Source: Deltaproteobacteria bacterium (GTDB lineage Bacteria > Desulfobacterota > Desulfobacteria > Desulfobacterales > JAFDCJ01). Taken from it: a DNA stretch of 7,428 nt. The notes beneath the pieces are model-generated. The model was given only the letters and a program-made list of their open reading frames with translations. It ran no database searches and was not told the DNA's origin. Positions 1 to 5,164 of the stretch are shown here, piece after piece. Each line of letters begins with the position of its first letter. The stretch's first letter is position 1. The DNA lies in NCBI GenBank assembly GCA_019310665.1, contig JAFDDW010000216.1:1-7428 (forward strand). The letters are read 5' to 3'. Made by a program: the position numbers and the translations under genes.

Positions 1-15
1 GGCAAAGGGCCAACT

Positions 16-62
16 GAACATCGAACATCGAACATCGAATAATGATGTCGCTGCGCTCCGCA
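16..62. repeat. Three 7-bp tandem copies of GAACATC plus shared TCGCTGCGCT motif
   Basis: GAACATC occurs three times head to tail at 16-36 and is followed by GAAT. The motif TCGCTGCGCT at 48-57 recurs at 478-487, inside the inverted-repeat element at 453-567. The block is therefore probably a second, diverged copy of that same intergenic element, cut by the window edge. That it belongs to a dispersed family is inference. Confidence 0.55.
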
Positions 63-102
63 ATTTAATTTCATTTGCTTACTATTTCTGTTTCTTTTCA
101 GT

Positions 103-178
103 CCTTCGACTTTGCTCAGGACCGTGAGCCCGTCGAACGGCCCTTCGGCTCCGCTCAGGGCCGTGAGCCTGTTGAAAA
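103..178. repeat. Tandem pair of 39-bp REP-like palindromic units
   Basis: Two units repeat with a 39-bp period, starting at 103 and 142. Each has the order CCTTCG, GCTCAGG, CCGTGAGCC, then GT(C/T)GAA. Unit 1 is itself an imperfect palindrome: TTCGAC at 105-110 pairs with GTCGAA at 132-137, and CTCA at 115-118 pairs with TGAG at 124-127. A third partial match (GAGCTTGTCGA, then GTCGAACGG) follows at 183-206. This architecture resembles bacterial REP/palindromic intergenic repeats; whether it is mobile cannot be judged from one locus. Confidence 0.6.
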
Positions 179-271
179 TCCCGAGCTTGTCGAGGAGGTC
201 GAACGGCCGTTTTTGTACTCGTAACGAAAATCTTAATTAGTGGTTGAACGAAAACCAGGCTAATTAGATTA

Positions 272-390
272 GTTGGGTTTCGCCCCTTTAGATCATGTCT
301 CGACAGATGCTTGATTTTCGTAGGTTGGTCCGCCGGAGGCGGAGAAACCCAACATTATCGATGGGGCTCTACCCAACCTACCAAAAATCG
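272..390. repeat. Inverted-repeat element with GTAGGTTGG ends
   Basis: GTAGGTTGG at 320-328 is mirrored by CCAACCTAC at 373-381, and the similarity extends outward imperfectly through the flanking T-rich/A-rich arms. Inside it lies a small perfect hairpin, TCCGCC-GGA-GGCGGA (329-343). A second pair, GTTGGGTTTC at 272-281 and GAAACCCAAC at 344-353, is a perfect 10-bp inverted repeat that overlaps the first. The structure is MITE- or REP-like: there is no coding capacity, and I identified no target-site duplication. Confidence 0.5.
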
Positions 391-452
391 TACTAGAAAA
401 AATAGCCCCATTGGGGCAGCAGGGGCGCCCAACAGCGAACCGCAGAACCGCA

Positions 453-567
453 GAATATCGAATGTCGAAGGGTGGAATCGCTGCGCTTTGTCTTTTGAAT
501 TAATAAAAATCGATAGAATTCCTTCCTTCGACATTCGTCAATCGACATTCGACATTCATTATTCGTC
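453..567. repeat. Inverted-repeat intergenic element with 13-bp perfect arms
   Basis: CGAATGTCGAAGG at 459-471 is the exact reverse complement of CCTTCGACATTCG at 525-537, separated by 53 bp that includes TCGCTGCGCT. The right arm continues with further CGACATTC copies at 543-550 and 550-556, ending in CATTATTCG; the left arm has a further degenerate copy at 453-459. It looks like a non-coding palindromic repeat. It would fold into a long hairpin in RNA. Confidence 0.55.
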
Positions 568-683
568 CTGACCGGCACGTCCTATTGCCAAATTAAGGTA
601 TATTTGGTTTAACCCACTTGAAATTTTAGATTTTCTGGTTATTTTATCTATTACAACAAAGTTAAGTCTATTAAATATTTTTA

Positions 684-735
684 TTGACAACGTATAAAGT
701 TTGGTGTAACTAACTTTTTAAATCTTGTTTATAAT
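684..735 (+). promoter_or_regulatory. Candidate promoter(s) of the feo operon
   Basis: TTGACA at 684-689 is a perfect -35 hexamer, but the hexamer 17 bp downstream (TAACTA, 707-712) is a weak -10. A perfect TATAAT lies at 730-735, 32 bp before the feoA start, but has no good -35 at standard spacing. Either could be used, the second perhaps as an extended or activator-dependent promoter. The AT-rich context and position directly upstream of feoA support promoter function; the exact start point is not determined. Confidence 0.45.
693..720. promoter_or_regulatory. Imperfect palindrome, candidate operator for the feo regulator
   Basis: AAAGTT at 696-701 and AACTTT at 712-717 are perfect inverted half-sites around a centre at 706/707. 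Further matching pairs are 703/710, 705/708 and 693-694/719-720. The site lies between the TTGACA and TATAAT hexamers, where a bound repressor would block transcription. The natural candidate ligand is the DtxR-family protein encoded at 3428-4189 in the same operon. It does not closely match the Fur box or the actinobacterial DtxR box that I know, so the assignment is inference. Confidence 0.35.
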
Positions 736-767
736 TTTATTTACGACACCAGGAGGTTTTCTTTGAA

Positions 768-1001
768 ATGCGGATGAACTTGCGCCAGATGAAAGATAAT
801 CAAGAGGGAATGATTGCGTCGATTAAGGTGACAGGTGATCTTGGCAGGCGTCTCCGGGACATGGGCCTGGTCCCGGGAACTGAAATCCGGATCCAGGGCC
901 GGGCGCCGCTTTACGATCCGGTGGCCTTGAGAGTTCGAGGGGCCACCCTCACCTTGAGAAATAGTGAAGCCGATTATATTGAAGTGGAGGTTGAAGAATA
1001 A
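768..1001 (+). CDS. feoA: Ferrous iron transport protein A (FeoA)
   Basis: This 77-residue cytoplasmic SH3-like protein is the usual small partner of FeoB and is thought to modulate its GTPase or transport activity. Family signatures are the central LGRRLRDMGLVPGT (25-38), where family members have a conserved L-x-x-x-G-L-x-x-G-x-x-I run, and the C-terminal RVRGATLTLRNSEADYIEV (55-73). The length is typical. The ribosome binding site AGGAGG (751-756) is 11 bp from ATG 768, slightly long; an in-frame ATG at 774 is even further away, so 768 is preferred. The TAA stop overlaps the feoB ATG by one base (TAATG), implying translational coupling. Confidence 0.93.
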   Translation: MRMNLRQMKDNQEGMIASIKVTGDLGRRLRDMGLVPGTEIRIQGRAPLYDPVALRVRGATLTLRNSEADYIEVEVEE

Positions 1002-2590
1002 TGCAGGCAACGGTTGCGCTGGCCGGCAATCCGAACTCCGGGAAAACGACCCTGTTCAATGAACTAACCGGTGCGCGGCAGCATGTCGGAAACTATCCGG
1101 GTGTGACGGTCGAGAAAAAAGAAGGCACTTACACCCACCAAGATTTCAAATTACACATTGTTGATTTGCCCGGAACCTATTCGCTCACGGCCTACTCGCT
1201 GGAGGAAGTGGTTGCCAGGGATTATTTGGTCGACCAAAAACCGGAAGTGGTCATCAACATTGTGGATTCATCCAACCTGGAGCGAAATCTGTATCTCGCT
1301 GTCCAGTTTCTCGAGATGGGCATTCCGGTATGCATCGCCCTGAACATGATTGATGTCGCTAAAAAGAGGGGCATCAAGATAAATGCCGAGAAACTGTCCA
1401 CTCTTTTAGGCGTGCCGGTAGTGCCCACCATTGCCCGGACCGGCCAGGGCAAGAAAAAGCTGATGGAAAGCGCGGCCCACATTGTGCAGGAAAAAAGGGA
1501 ATTCGATGCGCTTAAAATATCCTATGGCGATGATGTTGATCGCGTCATGCTCGATATGCAAAAAGAGATCGAGGCCAACAGCTTTCTGACTGACACCTAT
1601 CCGGCGCGCTGGATCGCTTTAAAGTACATGGAAAAGGATGAACAGATTCTGAGCCAGGGGAAAAAATTAAATCCCGAACTGGCGGCCGGACTTGAGGAAA
1701 TGGTCAAAAAAGTAGCGAATCACCTGCTGAATACTCTGGACACTTACCCGGAAGCCATGATTGCCGACCAGCGTTATGGTTATATCAAGTCCATCCTTAA
1801 GCAGGGGGTAATCTTTCAAAAATATGATCAAAACCGGCTTTACACTTCCGACAAAATTGACAAGGTGTTAACCAACCGCTTTCTGGGACCCATCATCATG
1901 CTGGTCGTCATTGCGGGTTTGTTTCATCTGGTTTTTACATACAGCGAAATGCCGGTGGCCTGGTTGGAGAGCTTTTTCGGATGGCTCGGTCATGGGTTGT
2001 ACACCATTCTGCCCGATGGCCTGCTCCGATCCCTGGTCGTATCCGGAATTATTGGCGGCGTCGGCGGGGTGCTGGGCTTCGTGCCCCTGATTATGTTCAT
2101 GTTTTTTGGAATTGCGTTTCTCGAGGATTCCGGATATCTGGCCCGGGTCGCCTTTATGCTGGACAGAGTATTTCGAATTTTCGGTCTGCACGGCAGCTCG
2201 GTGATGGCGTTTATTGTCTCCGGCGGCATTGCCGGGGGATGTGCGGTCCCGGGTGTGATGGCCACCCGGACCTTGAAATCCCCGCGCGAACGCCTGGCGA
2301 CCTTGTTAACCGTGCCGTTTATGAATTGCGGGGCCAAACTGCCGTTATTTGCGCTTTTGATAGCTGCGTTTTTTGCCGAATATGAGGCCGCGATCATGTT
2401 TGGCATTACACTGGGGGCCTGGACCGGCGCTTTGCTGGTTGCCAAGCTGCTGCGGGTTACCCTCGTTAAAGGGGCTTCCACGCCCTTTATAATGGAACTG
2501 CCCCCCTATCGGATGCCGACCTTTAAAGGATTGGCGATCCATACCTGGGAGAGAACCTGGCAATATATTAAAAAGGCTTATGGGCTATGA
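1001..2590 (+). CDS. feoB: FeoB ferrous iron transporter, N-terminal portion (gene disrupted)
   Basis: This 529-residue piece holds the cytoplasmic G-protein domain and the first part of the membrane pore of the Fe2+ transporter FeoB. G motifs are complete: G1 GNPNSGKTT (9-17), the G2 threonine T36, G3 DLPG (55-58), G4 NMID (115-118) and a G5-like segment near 143-150. A helical spacer domain follows to about 290. The first Gate region is present with GGCAVPGVMATRT (412-424), and membrane helices begin near 295. The reading frame ends abnormally after KKA (524-526) with three unrelated residues and TGA. In normal FeoB an AG-x-hydrophobic helix continues here. The remainder is encoded from 2587 in another frame. 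Whether this fragment makes anything functional is unknown. Confidence 0.93.
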   Translation: MQATVALAGNPNSGKTTLFNELTGARQHVGNYPGVTVEKKEGTYTHQDFKLHIVDLPGTYSLTAYSLEEVVARDYLVDQKPEVVINIVDSSNLERNLYLAVQFLEMGIPVCIALNMIDVAKKRGIKINAEKLSTLLGVPVVPTIARTGQGKKKLMESAAHIVQEKREFDALKISYGDDVDRVMLDMQKEIEANSFLTDTYPARWIALKYMEKDEQILSQGKKLNPELAAGLEEMVKKVANHLLNTLDTYPEAMIADQRYGYIKSILKQGVIFQKYDQNRLYTSDKIDKVLTNRFLGPIIMLVVIAGLFHLVFTYSEMPVAWLESFFGWLGHGLYTILPDGLLRSLVVSGIIGGVGGVLGFVPLIMFMFFGIAFLEDSGYLARVAFMLDRVFRIFGLHGSSVMAFIVSGGIAGGCAVPGVMATRTLKSPRERLATLLTVPFMNCGAKLPLFALLIAAFFAEYEAAIMFGITLGAWTGALLVAKLLRVTLVKGASTPFIMELPPYRMPTFKGLAIHTWERTWQYIKKAYGL

Positions 2591-3192
2591 TGACCTTCCC
2601 CATGCTTCCGGAATCAAAGGTACAGGAATTTGAAACCCAGCGTCAGTCCTTGCTGTTCTCAGTACCTGCTACGGTAAAAGGTGAGCTGGAAAACCCTCGT
2701 GAAGGAACCGGCCTTTCCCGGGAAGCGCTCAATTCAAAAATACAGTTGCAGAGCTTAAATCATAAAGAAGCCGAAACGAGGTTGAGATATTCGGTTGCCG
2801 GTCGCATCGGGACGGCACTTGAATCAGTATCAAGATGGGCCGGATTTGATTGGCGCACCAATGTCGCCCTGATCGGGGGATTCGCTGCCAAAGAGGTTAT
2901 GGTGTCCACCCTTGGTACGGCCTATTCGTTAGGAGAAACTGATCCGGAAAAAAGCGGTTCTCTTTCCGAAACCCTGGCCCAAGATCCCAACTGGTCCCCC
3001 TTGATGGCTTTGGGCCTGATTGTTTTCAGCATGTTTTACGCCCCCTGCTTTGTGACGGTCGTCTGCATTGCCAGAGAATCCGGCACCTGGAAATGGGGCG
3101 CTTTTGCAATTATTTTTAATACCCTGTTTGCTTTTGGTTTAGCCGTTCTCATTTTCCAAACGGGATCGGCACTGGGCGTGCTGATCAATTAA
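2587..3192 (+). CDS. feoB: FeoB C-terminal portion (frame-displaced remainder)
   Basis: This is the rest of FeoB in a different frame (201 residues from the ATG). The in-frame codons upstream (2578-2586, reading LWA) continue the homology, so the true join is at 2576-2578. Visible features are a hydrophilic periplasm-type insert (about 10-70), GGFAAKEVMVSTLGT (97-111), which is the characteristic FeoB C-terminal half signature, the second pore Cys in YAPCFVTVVCIARE (151-164), and final helices at about 139-160 and 173-193. The ATG overlaps the upstream TGA (ATGA), so reinitiation could in principle make a separate polypeptide. There is no good Shine-Dalgarno. More likely it is the downstream part of an inactivated or misassembled gene. 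Confidence 0.9.
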   Translation: MMTFPMLPESKVQEFETQRQSLLFSVPATVKGELENPREGTGLSREALNSKIQLQSLNHKEAETRLRYSVAGRIGTALESVSRWAGFDWRTNVALIGGFAAKEVMVSTLGTAYSLGETDPEKSGSLSETLAQDPNWSPLMALGLIVFSMFYAPCFVTVVCIARESGTWKWGAFAIIFNTLFAFGLAVLIFQTGSALGVLIN

Positions 3193-3193
3193 C

Positions 3194-3231
3194 TAATTTC
3201 TATTGATCCGCCGGCGGATCAATAGAAATTA
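3194..3231. repeat. 38-bp perfect palindrome between feoB and the accessory gene
   Basis: The 19-base arm TAATTTCTATTGATCCGCC (3194-3212) is followed immediately by its exact reverse complement (3213-3231), with no spacer. The transcript would form a very stable hairpin directly after the feoB stop at 3192. No T-run follows, so it is not a standard intrinsic terminator. An RNA-stabilising or attenuating hairpin, or an inserted palindromic repeat, fits better. Its GC-rich core TCCGCC/GGCGGA matches the hairpin at 329-343 in the left repeat region. Confidence 0.85.
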
Positions 3232-3246
3232 TAGCGGTGAAGAAAT

Positions 3247-3438
3247 ATGGAAAATTTAATTGTCATTTTAATTGTCGGGCTGGCGGCTTTTTACCTCGGT
3301 CGCAGCTACTATAAAAAATATAAAAAAAAGGACAAATGCAGCTGTGGATGCACCTCTTGCCCAACGGATGCATCTTCCTGTGATTTGCCACAAGCTAAAA
3401 AAATAAACGAATCAATGGAAGGTAACAATGGCACATAG
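3247..3438 (+). CDS. FeoB-associated Cys-rich membrane protein
   Basis: This 63-residue protein has one N-terminal membrane helix (about 3-19), a Lys/Tyr-rich juxtamembrane stretch (21-30) and a Cys cluster CSCGCTSC (31-38) with a further Cys at 45. That layout matches the small FeoB-associated Cys-rich membrane protein family often encoded directly after feoB. Its role is not firmly known; by position it may help FeoB or handle Fe2+ or thiol chemistry at the cytoplasmic face. GGTGA (3236-3240) lies 6 bp before the ATG. Its end overlaps the following regulator gene by 11 bp, so it belongs to the feo operon. Confidence 0.82.
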   Translation: MENLIVILIVGLAAFYLGRSYYKKYKKKDKCSCGCTSCPTDASSCDLPQAKKINESMEGNNGT

Positions 3439-4189
3439 AGCCGCCCTCAGTTCGAATATGGAAGATTATCTGGAGGCCATATTTCACATTTCATCCGAGA
3501 AGCAGGCCGCCAGAGCCAAGGACATTGCCGATCGGCTGAAGGTCAACAAATCCTCGGTAACGGGCGCACTGCGGTCACTCTCGGAAAAGGGATATGTGAA
3601 TTATGCGCCTTACGACATTATTACCCTGACTGACAAAGGTAAAGTTTTAGCCAAAGATGTTGTTCGAAGGCATGAAACCCTGAAAGACTTTTTTGTAAAA
3701 ATCCTTTTAGTGGATGAAACTGAAGCTGAAGAAGCCTCCTGCAAAATCGAACATGCCATCTCAAATGAAATATTAGACCGGATTATCAATTTTGTGGAAT
3801 TTGTAGAAATATGCCCCCGGGGTGGTAGAGAATGGATCAGTGGATTCCGGCGGCATTGTGAGCACGGCGATACGTCTGCCCGGTGTGCCAGCTCTATCTC
3901 ATTGTGTCTCGAGGATCTAAAGAAAAGAGAAGTGCTCATTCGCAATTCACGAAACGAGACGGTGCTGTTAAAAGAAATGGGTCCCGGACAAAGAGGTAAA
4001 ATTCACGAAATCCAGGAGCACAGTGAATTAGACAGTCGATTATCCGGGTTGGGAATTTCTTCGGGAAGTATCATCGAAGTCGAAGGTCAAAATCCACAGG
4101 ATGATCTCATCGCAGTCAAAGTCAGGGGCTATCATCTTTCTCTCAGGAAAAACGAAGCCGCTAAGATATCGGTACAACTTTACGAATAA
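3428..4189 (+). CDS. DtxR/MntR-family metal-dependent regulator with C-terminal FeoA-like domain
   Basis: This 253-residue regulator presumably represses the feo operon when Fe2+ (or Mn2+) is sufficient. A winged-helix DNA-binding domain (about 10-75) carries KDIADRLKVNKSSVTGALRSL (in 31-51). A dimerisation/metal domain (about 76-150) follows, then an SH3/FeoA-like domain (about 180-252) that visibly resembles FeoA of this operon (VRGYHLSLRKNEA against VRGATLTLRNSEA). By motif alignment the metal ligands are D13, E16, H82, C105, E108 and H109. The first is MntR-like while C105 is DtxR-like, a mixed set. ATG 3428 is preceded by GGAAGG; an internal ATG at 3458 would remove residues before MEDYLEAI. 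No terminator is seen after the stop, and the 3' end overlaps the convergent anti-sigma gene. Confidence 0.9.
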   Translation: MAHRAALSSNMEDYLEAIFHISSEKQAARAKDIADRLKVNKSSVTGALRSLSEKGYVNYAPYDIITLTDKGKVLAKDVVRRHETLKDFFVKILLVDETEAEEASCKIEHAISNEILDRIINFVEFVEICPRGGREWISGFRRHCEHGDTSARCASSISLCLEDLKKREVLIRNSRNETVLLKEMGPGQRGKIHEIQEHSELDSRLSGLGISSGSIIEVEGQNPQDDLIAVKVRGYHLSLRKNEAAKISVQLYE

Positions 4190-4421
4190 TTTCTTGTAAT
4201 TTTTTAGAGAATTCTTGCGGGATCGGTTGGTCCTTTACATTTTTGCAGAGGGCCACTGTTCTTTTCAGAGTTTCCATGCAGGAGAAGCAGGCCACGCAAT
4301 TATTGGCGTGTTCTTCGATTTTCGCACAGGTCGCATGATCCAGTTCACCATCGATATATTCCGAGAGTTTCTCAAACATCTCCAGACAATGCTTATGGTC
4401 ATGATGATCGTCACCGGTCAT
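4161..4421 (-). CDS. Anti-sigma factor with zinc-finger (ZAS-type) domain
   Basis: This 86-residue cytoplasmic protein should hold the neighbouring ECF sigma factor inactive. It carries the ZAS pattern H38-x3-C42-x2-C45 with an upstream Cys at C12, the same spacing as I recall for RsrA (C11, H37, C41, C44). Other Cys are at 32, 48 and 59. The N-terminus is His/Asp-rich (DDHHDHKHC). It has no membrane segment, so it is a soluble type that may sense metal or thiol stress directly; that is inference. I chose ATG 4421, with AAGGA 10 bp upstream, over TTG 4427, which is only 4 bp from AAGGA. The start overlaps the sigma stop by 11 bp, indicating translational coupling. The stop lies 29 bp inside the 3' end of the regulator gene on the other strand. 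Confidence 0.85.
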   Translation of the reverse strand: MTGDDHHDHKHCLEMFEKLSEYIDGELDHATCAKIEEHANNCVACFSCMETLKRTVALCKNVKDQPIPQEFSKKLQEIIRKVVPIS

Positions 4422-5031
4422 TTTCAAAATATCCTTTCAATTTCTCTCTTAAGTAAAGCCGGGCCCGGTGGAGTCTCACCTTTACGTTGGATGGCGATAG
4501 ATTAAGAATCTGGGCGCTTTCAGTCGTGCTGAATCCCTCGATATCCCGTAACAGGATGACCATACGATATTTTTTGGGCAGAGTTATGATGGTCTTGTTA
4601 ATAACGCCGGCAAGCTCTTCGTTGAGCAGCTTGTCCAGGGGCATTAAGGCCCATTGCGGGACATGATCCGGTTTTTCGGCTTCATCATTGGGCAAAAACT
4701 CTTCTAAAGACAGTTCTTTGTCCGGGGCAAATTTGGACTTGCGCCTTTTTTTGAAGCAGGTGCTGGCGGCCACCTTATACAGCCAGTTTTTGAATTTGGT
4801 TTCGTATCTGAAATTTTTTAAGTATCTGAAGACATTTAAGAATGTGTCCTGTATCATGTCTTCGGCATCGCTGGGATCCCGACACATCCGTAAACTGAAA
4901 TTGTAAAGTTTCGCTTCATACCTTTTGACAAGGTCCTGAAACTTATCAACCTCTCCGGAGTTAATGGCCTGTATCAGATCGAAATCTTTATCTTTGATTT
5001 GCTGGGGGGTCGGATTCTTTTCTGTTGTCAT
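4411..5031 (-). CDS. ECF (sigma-70 group 4, RpoE-like) RNA polymerase sigma factor
   Basis: This 206-residue protein contains sigma region 2 (about 22-95), with the core-binding DAEDMIQDTFLNVFRYL (55-71) and the -10 recognition part FKNWLYKVAASTCFKKRR (80-97), and sigma region 4 (about 138-200), with LPKKYRMVILLRDIEGFSTT (151-170) and the helix-turn-helix ending NVKVRLHRARLYLREKL. Length and two-domain form are normal for the ECF group; the linker (about 100-137) is acidic. The Shine-Dalgarno AGGTGA (5046-5041) lies 9 bp before ATG 5031 and inside a hairpin. It is cotranscribed with the anti-sigma gene downstream and probably with the cytochrome genes upstream. Target promoters cannot be named from this window. 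Confidence 0.94.
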   Translation of the reverse strand: MTTEKNPTPQQIKDKDFDLIQAINSGEVDKFQDLVKRYEAKLYNFSLRMCRDPSDAEDMIQDTFLNVFRYLKNFRYETKFKNWLYKVAASTCFKKRRKSKFAPDKELSLEEFLPNDEAEKPDHVPQWALMPLDKLLNEELAGVINKTIITLPKKYRMVILLRDIEGFSTTESAQILNLSPSNVKVRLHRARLYLREKLKGYFENDR

Positions 5032-5036
5032 CTCTG

Positions 5037-5069
5037 CTTGTCACCTGACAAGAGTTCTGCAGTCAGGTG
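5037..5069 (-). promoter_or_regulatory. Overlapping hairpins at the small-gene TGA: SECIS-like element and sigma-factor Shine-Dalgarno switch
   Basis: On the - strand, CTTGTC-AGGT-GACAAG (5052-5037) is a perfect 6-bp stem with a 4-base loop, which begins 17 bases after the TGA at 5065-5063. An alternative, mutually exclusive fold pairs CACCTGAC (5069-5062, containing the TGA) with GTCAGGTG (5049-5042), 8 bp around a 12-base loop. The sigma-factor ribosome binding site AGGTGA sits in the loop and stem of the first fold and is fully paired in the second. Both structures are read directly from sequence. The SECIS or coupling role is inference. Confidence 0.5.
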
Positions 5070-5152
5070 GGTATTCCGAGCTTCGGCAATACATATCGCT
5101 GAAGTACAAACCATGCGCCTACGATTGCCATAACGATTAATATGTCTTTCAT
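5063..5152 (-). CDS. Small single-helix membrane peptide, candidate selenoprotein (TGA may be Sec)
   Basis: ATG 5152 has a strong Shine-Dalgarno, GAGGAG, 7 bp upstream, and opens a 29-codon frame: a short polar start (MKD), one hydrophobic helix (about 4-18), then QRYVLPKLGIPT. The positive residues after the helix predict a cytoplasmic C-terminus. The frame meets TGA at 5065-5063. If TGA is decoded as selenocysteine, the protein runs to TAA at 4990-4988 (54 residues) with a hydrophilic tail that begins U-LQNSC-QV, a Sec/Cys pair four residues apart. A SECIS-like hairpin lies at the right distance. The gene begins 29 bp after the cytochrome b gene and precedes the sigma gene in one apparent operon. 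If TGA is a plain stop, it is a 29-residue membrane peptide or leader. Function is unknown. Translation seems likely, selenoprotein status roughly even. Confidence 0.6.
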   Translation of the reverse strand: MKDILIVMAIVGAWFVLQRYVLPKLGIPT

Positions 5153-5164
5153 TGGCTATCTCCT

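Larger units (their letters stand above)
1..767. other. Gene-free region: repeats, then feo promoter region
   Basis: I see no supportable gene here. Positions 1-570 are made of short degenerate tandem and inverted repeats (listed separately). Open frames across them, such as 311-571 on + and 393-578 on -, are low-complexity translations of repeats with no ribosome binding site or recognisable domain. Positions 571-767 are strongly AT-rich and look like the promoter and leader of the feo operon that starts at 768. The sharp change from repeat-rich DNA to AT-rich DNA near 580-600 suggests that the repeats end there. Confidence 0.7.

Noticed and set aside
16..36. CRISPR-like array
   Set aside because: Only three 7-bp direct copies with no spacers.
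311..571. Open reading frame of 86 codons on + (and 393-578 on -)
   Set aside because: Both translate inverted-repeat DNA, have no ribosome binding site and no recognisable domain, and show repeat-derived low complexity.
1990..2481. 163-codon antisense frame inside feoB
   Set aside because: Shadow of the feoB coding frame; the opposite strand clearly encodes conserved FeoB motifs.
2570..2600. Programmed frameshift joining the feoB halves
   Set aside because: The two frames overlap at the join yet about 10 expected residues are missing, so shifting frame cannot rebuild the helix; the A-run near 2569-2574 is not enough to argue otherwise.
3194..3231. Rho-independent terminator after feoB
   Set aside because: The stem is perfect but is followed by ATAGCGGTG rather than a T-run, and the next gene has its own ribosome binding site in the same operon.
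4422..4427. TTG start for the anti-sigma factor
   Set aside because: TTG is only 4 bp from AAGGA, whereas ATG 4421 has a workable spacing and a stronger start codon.
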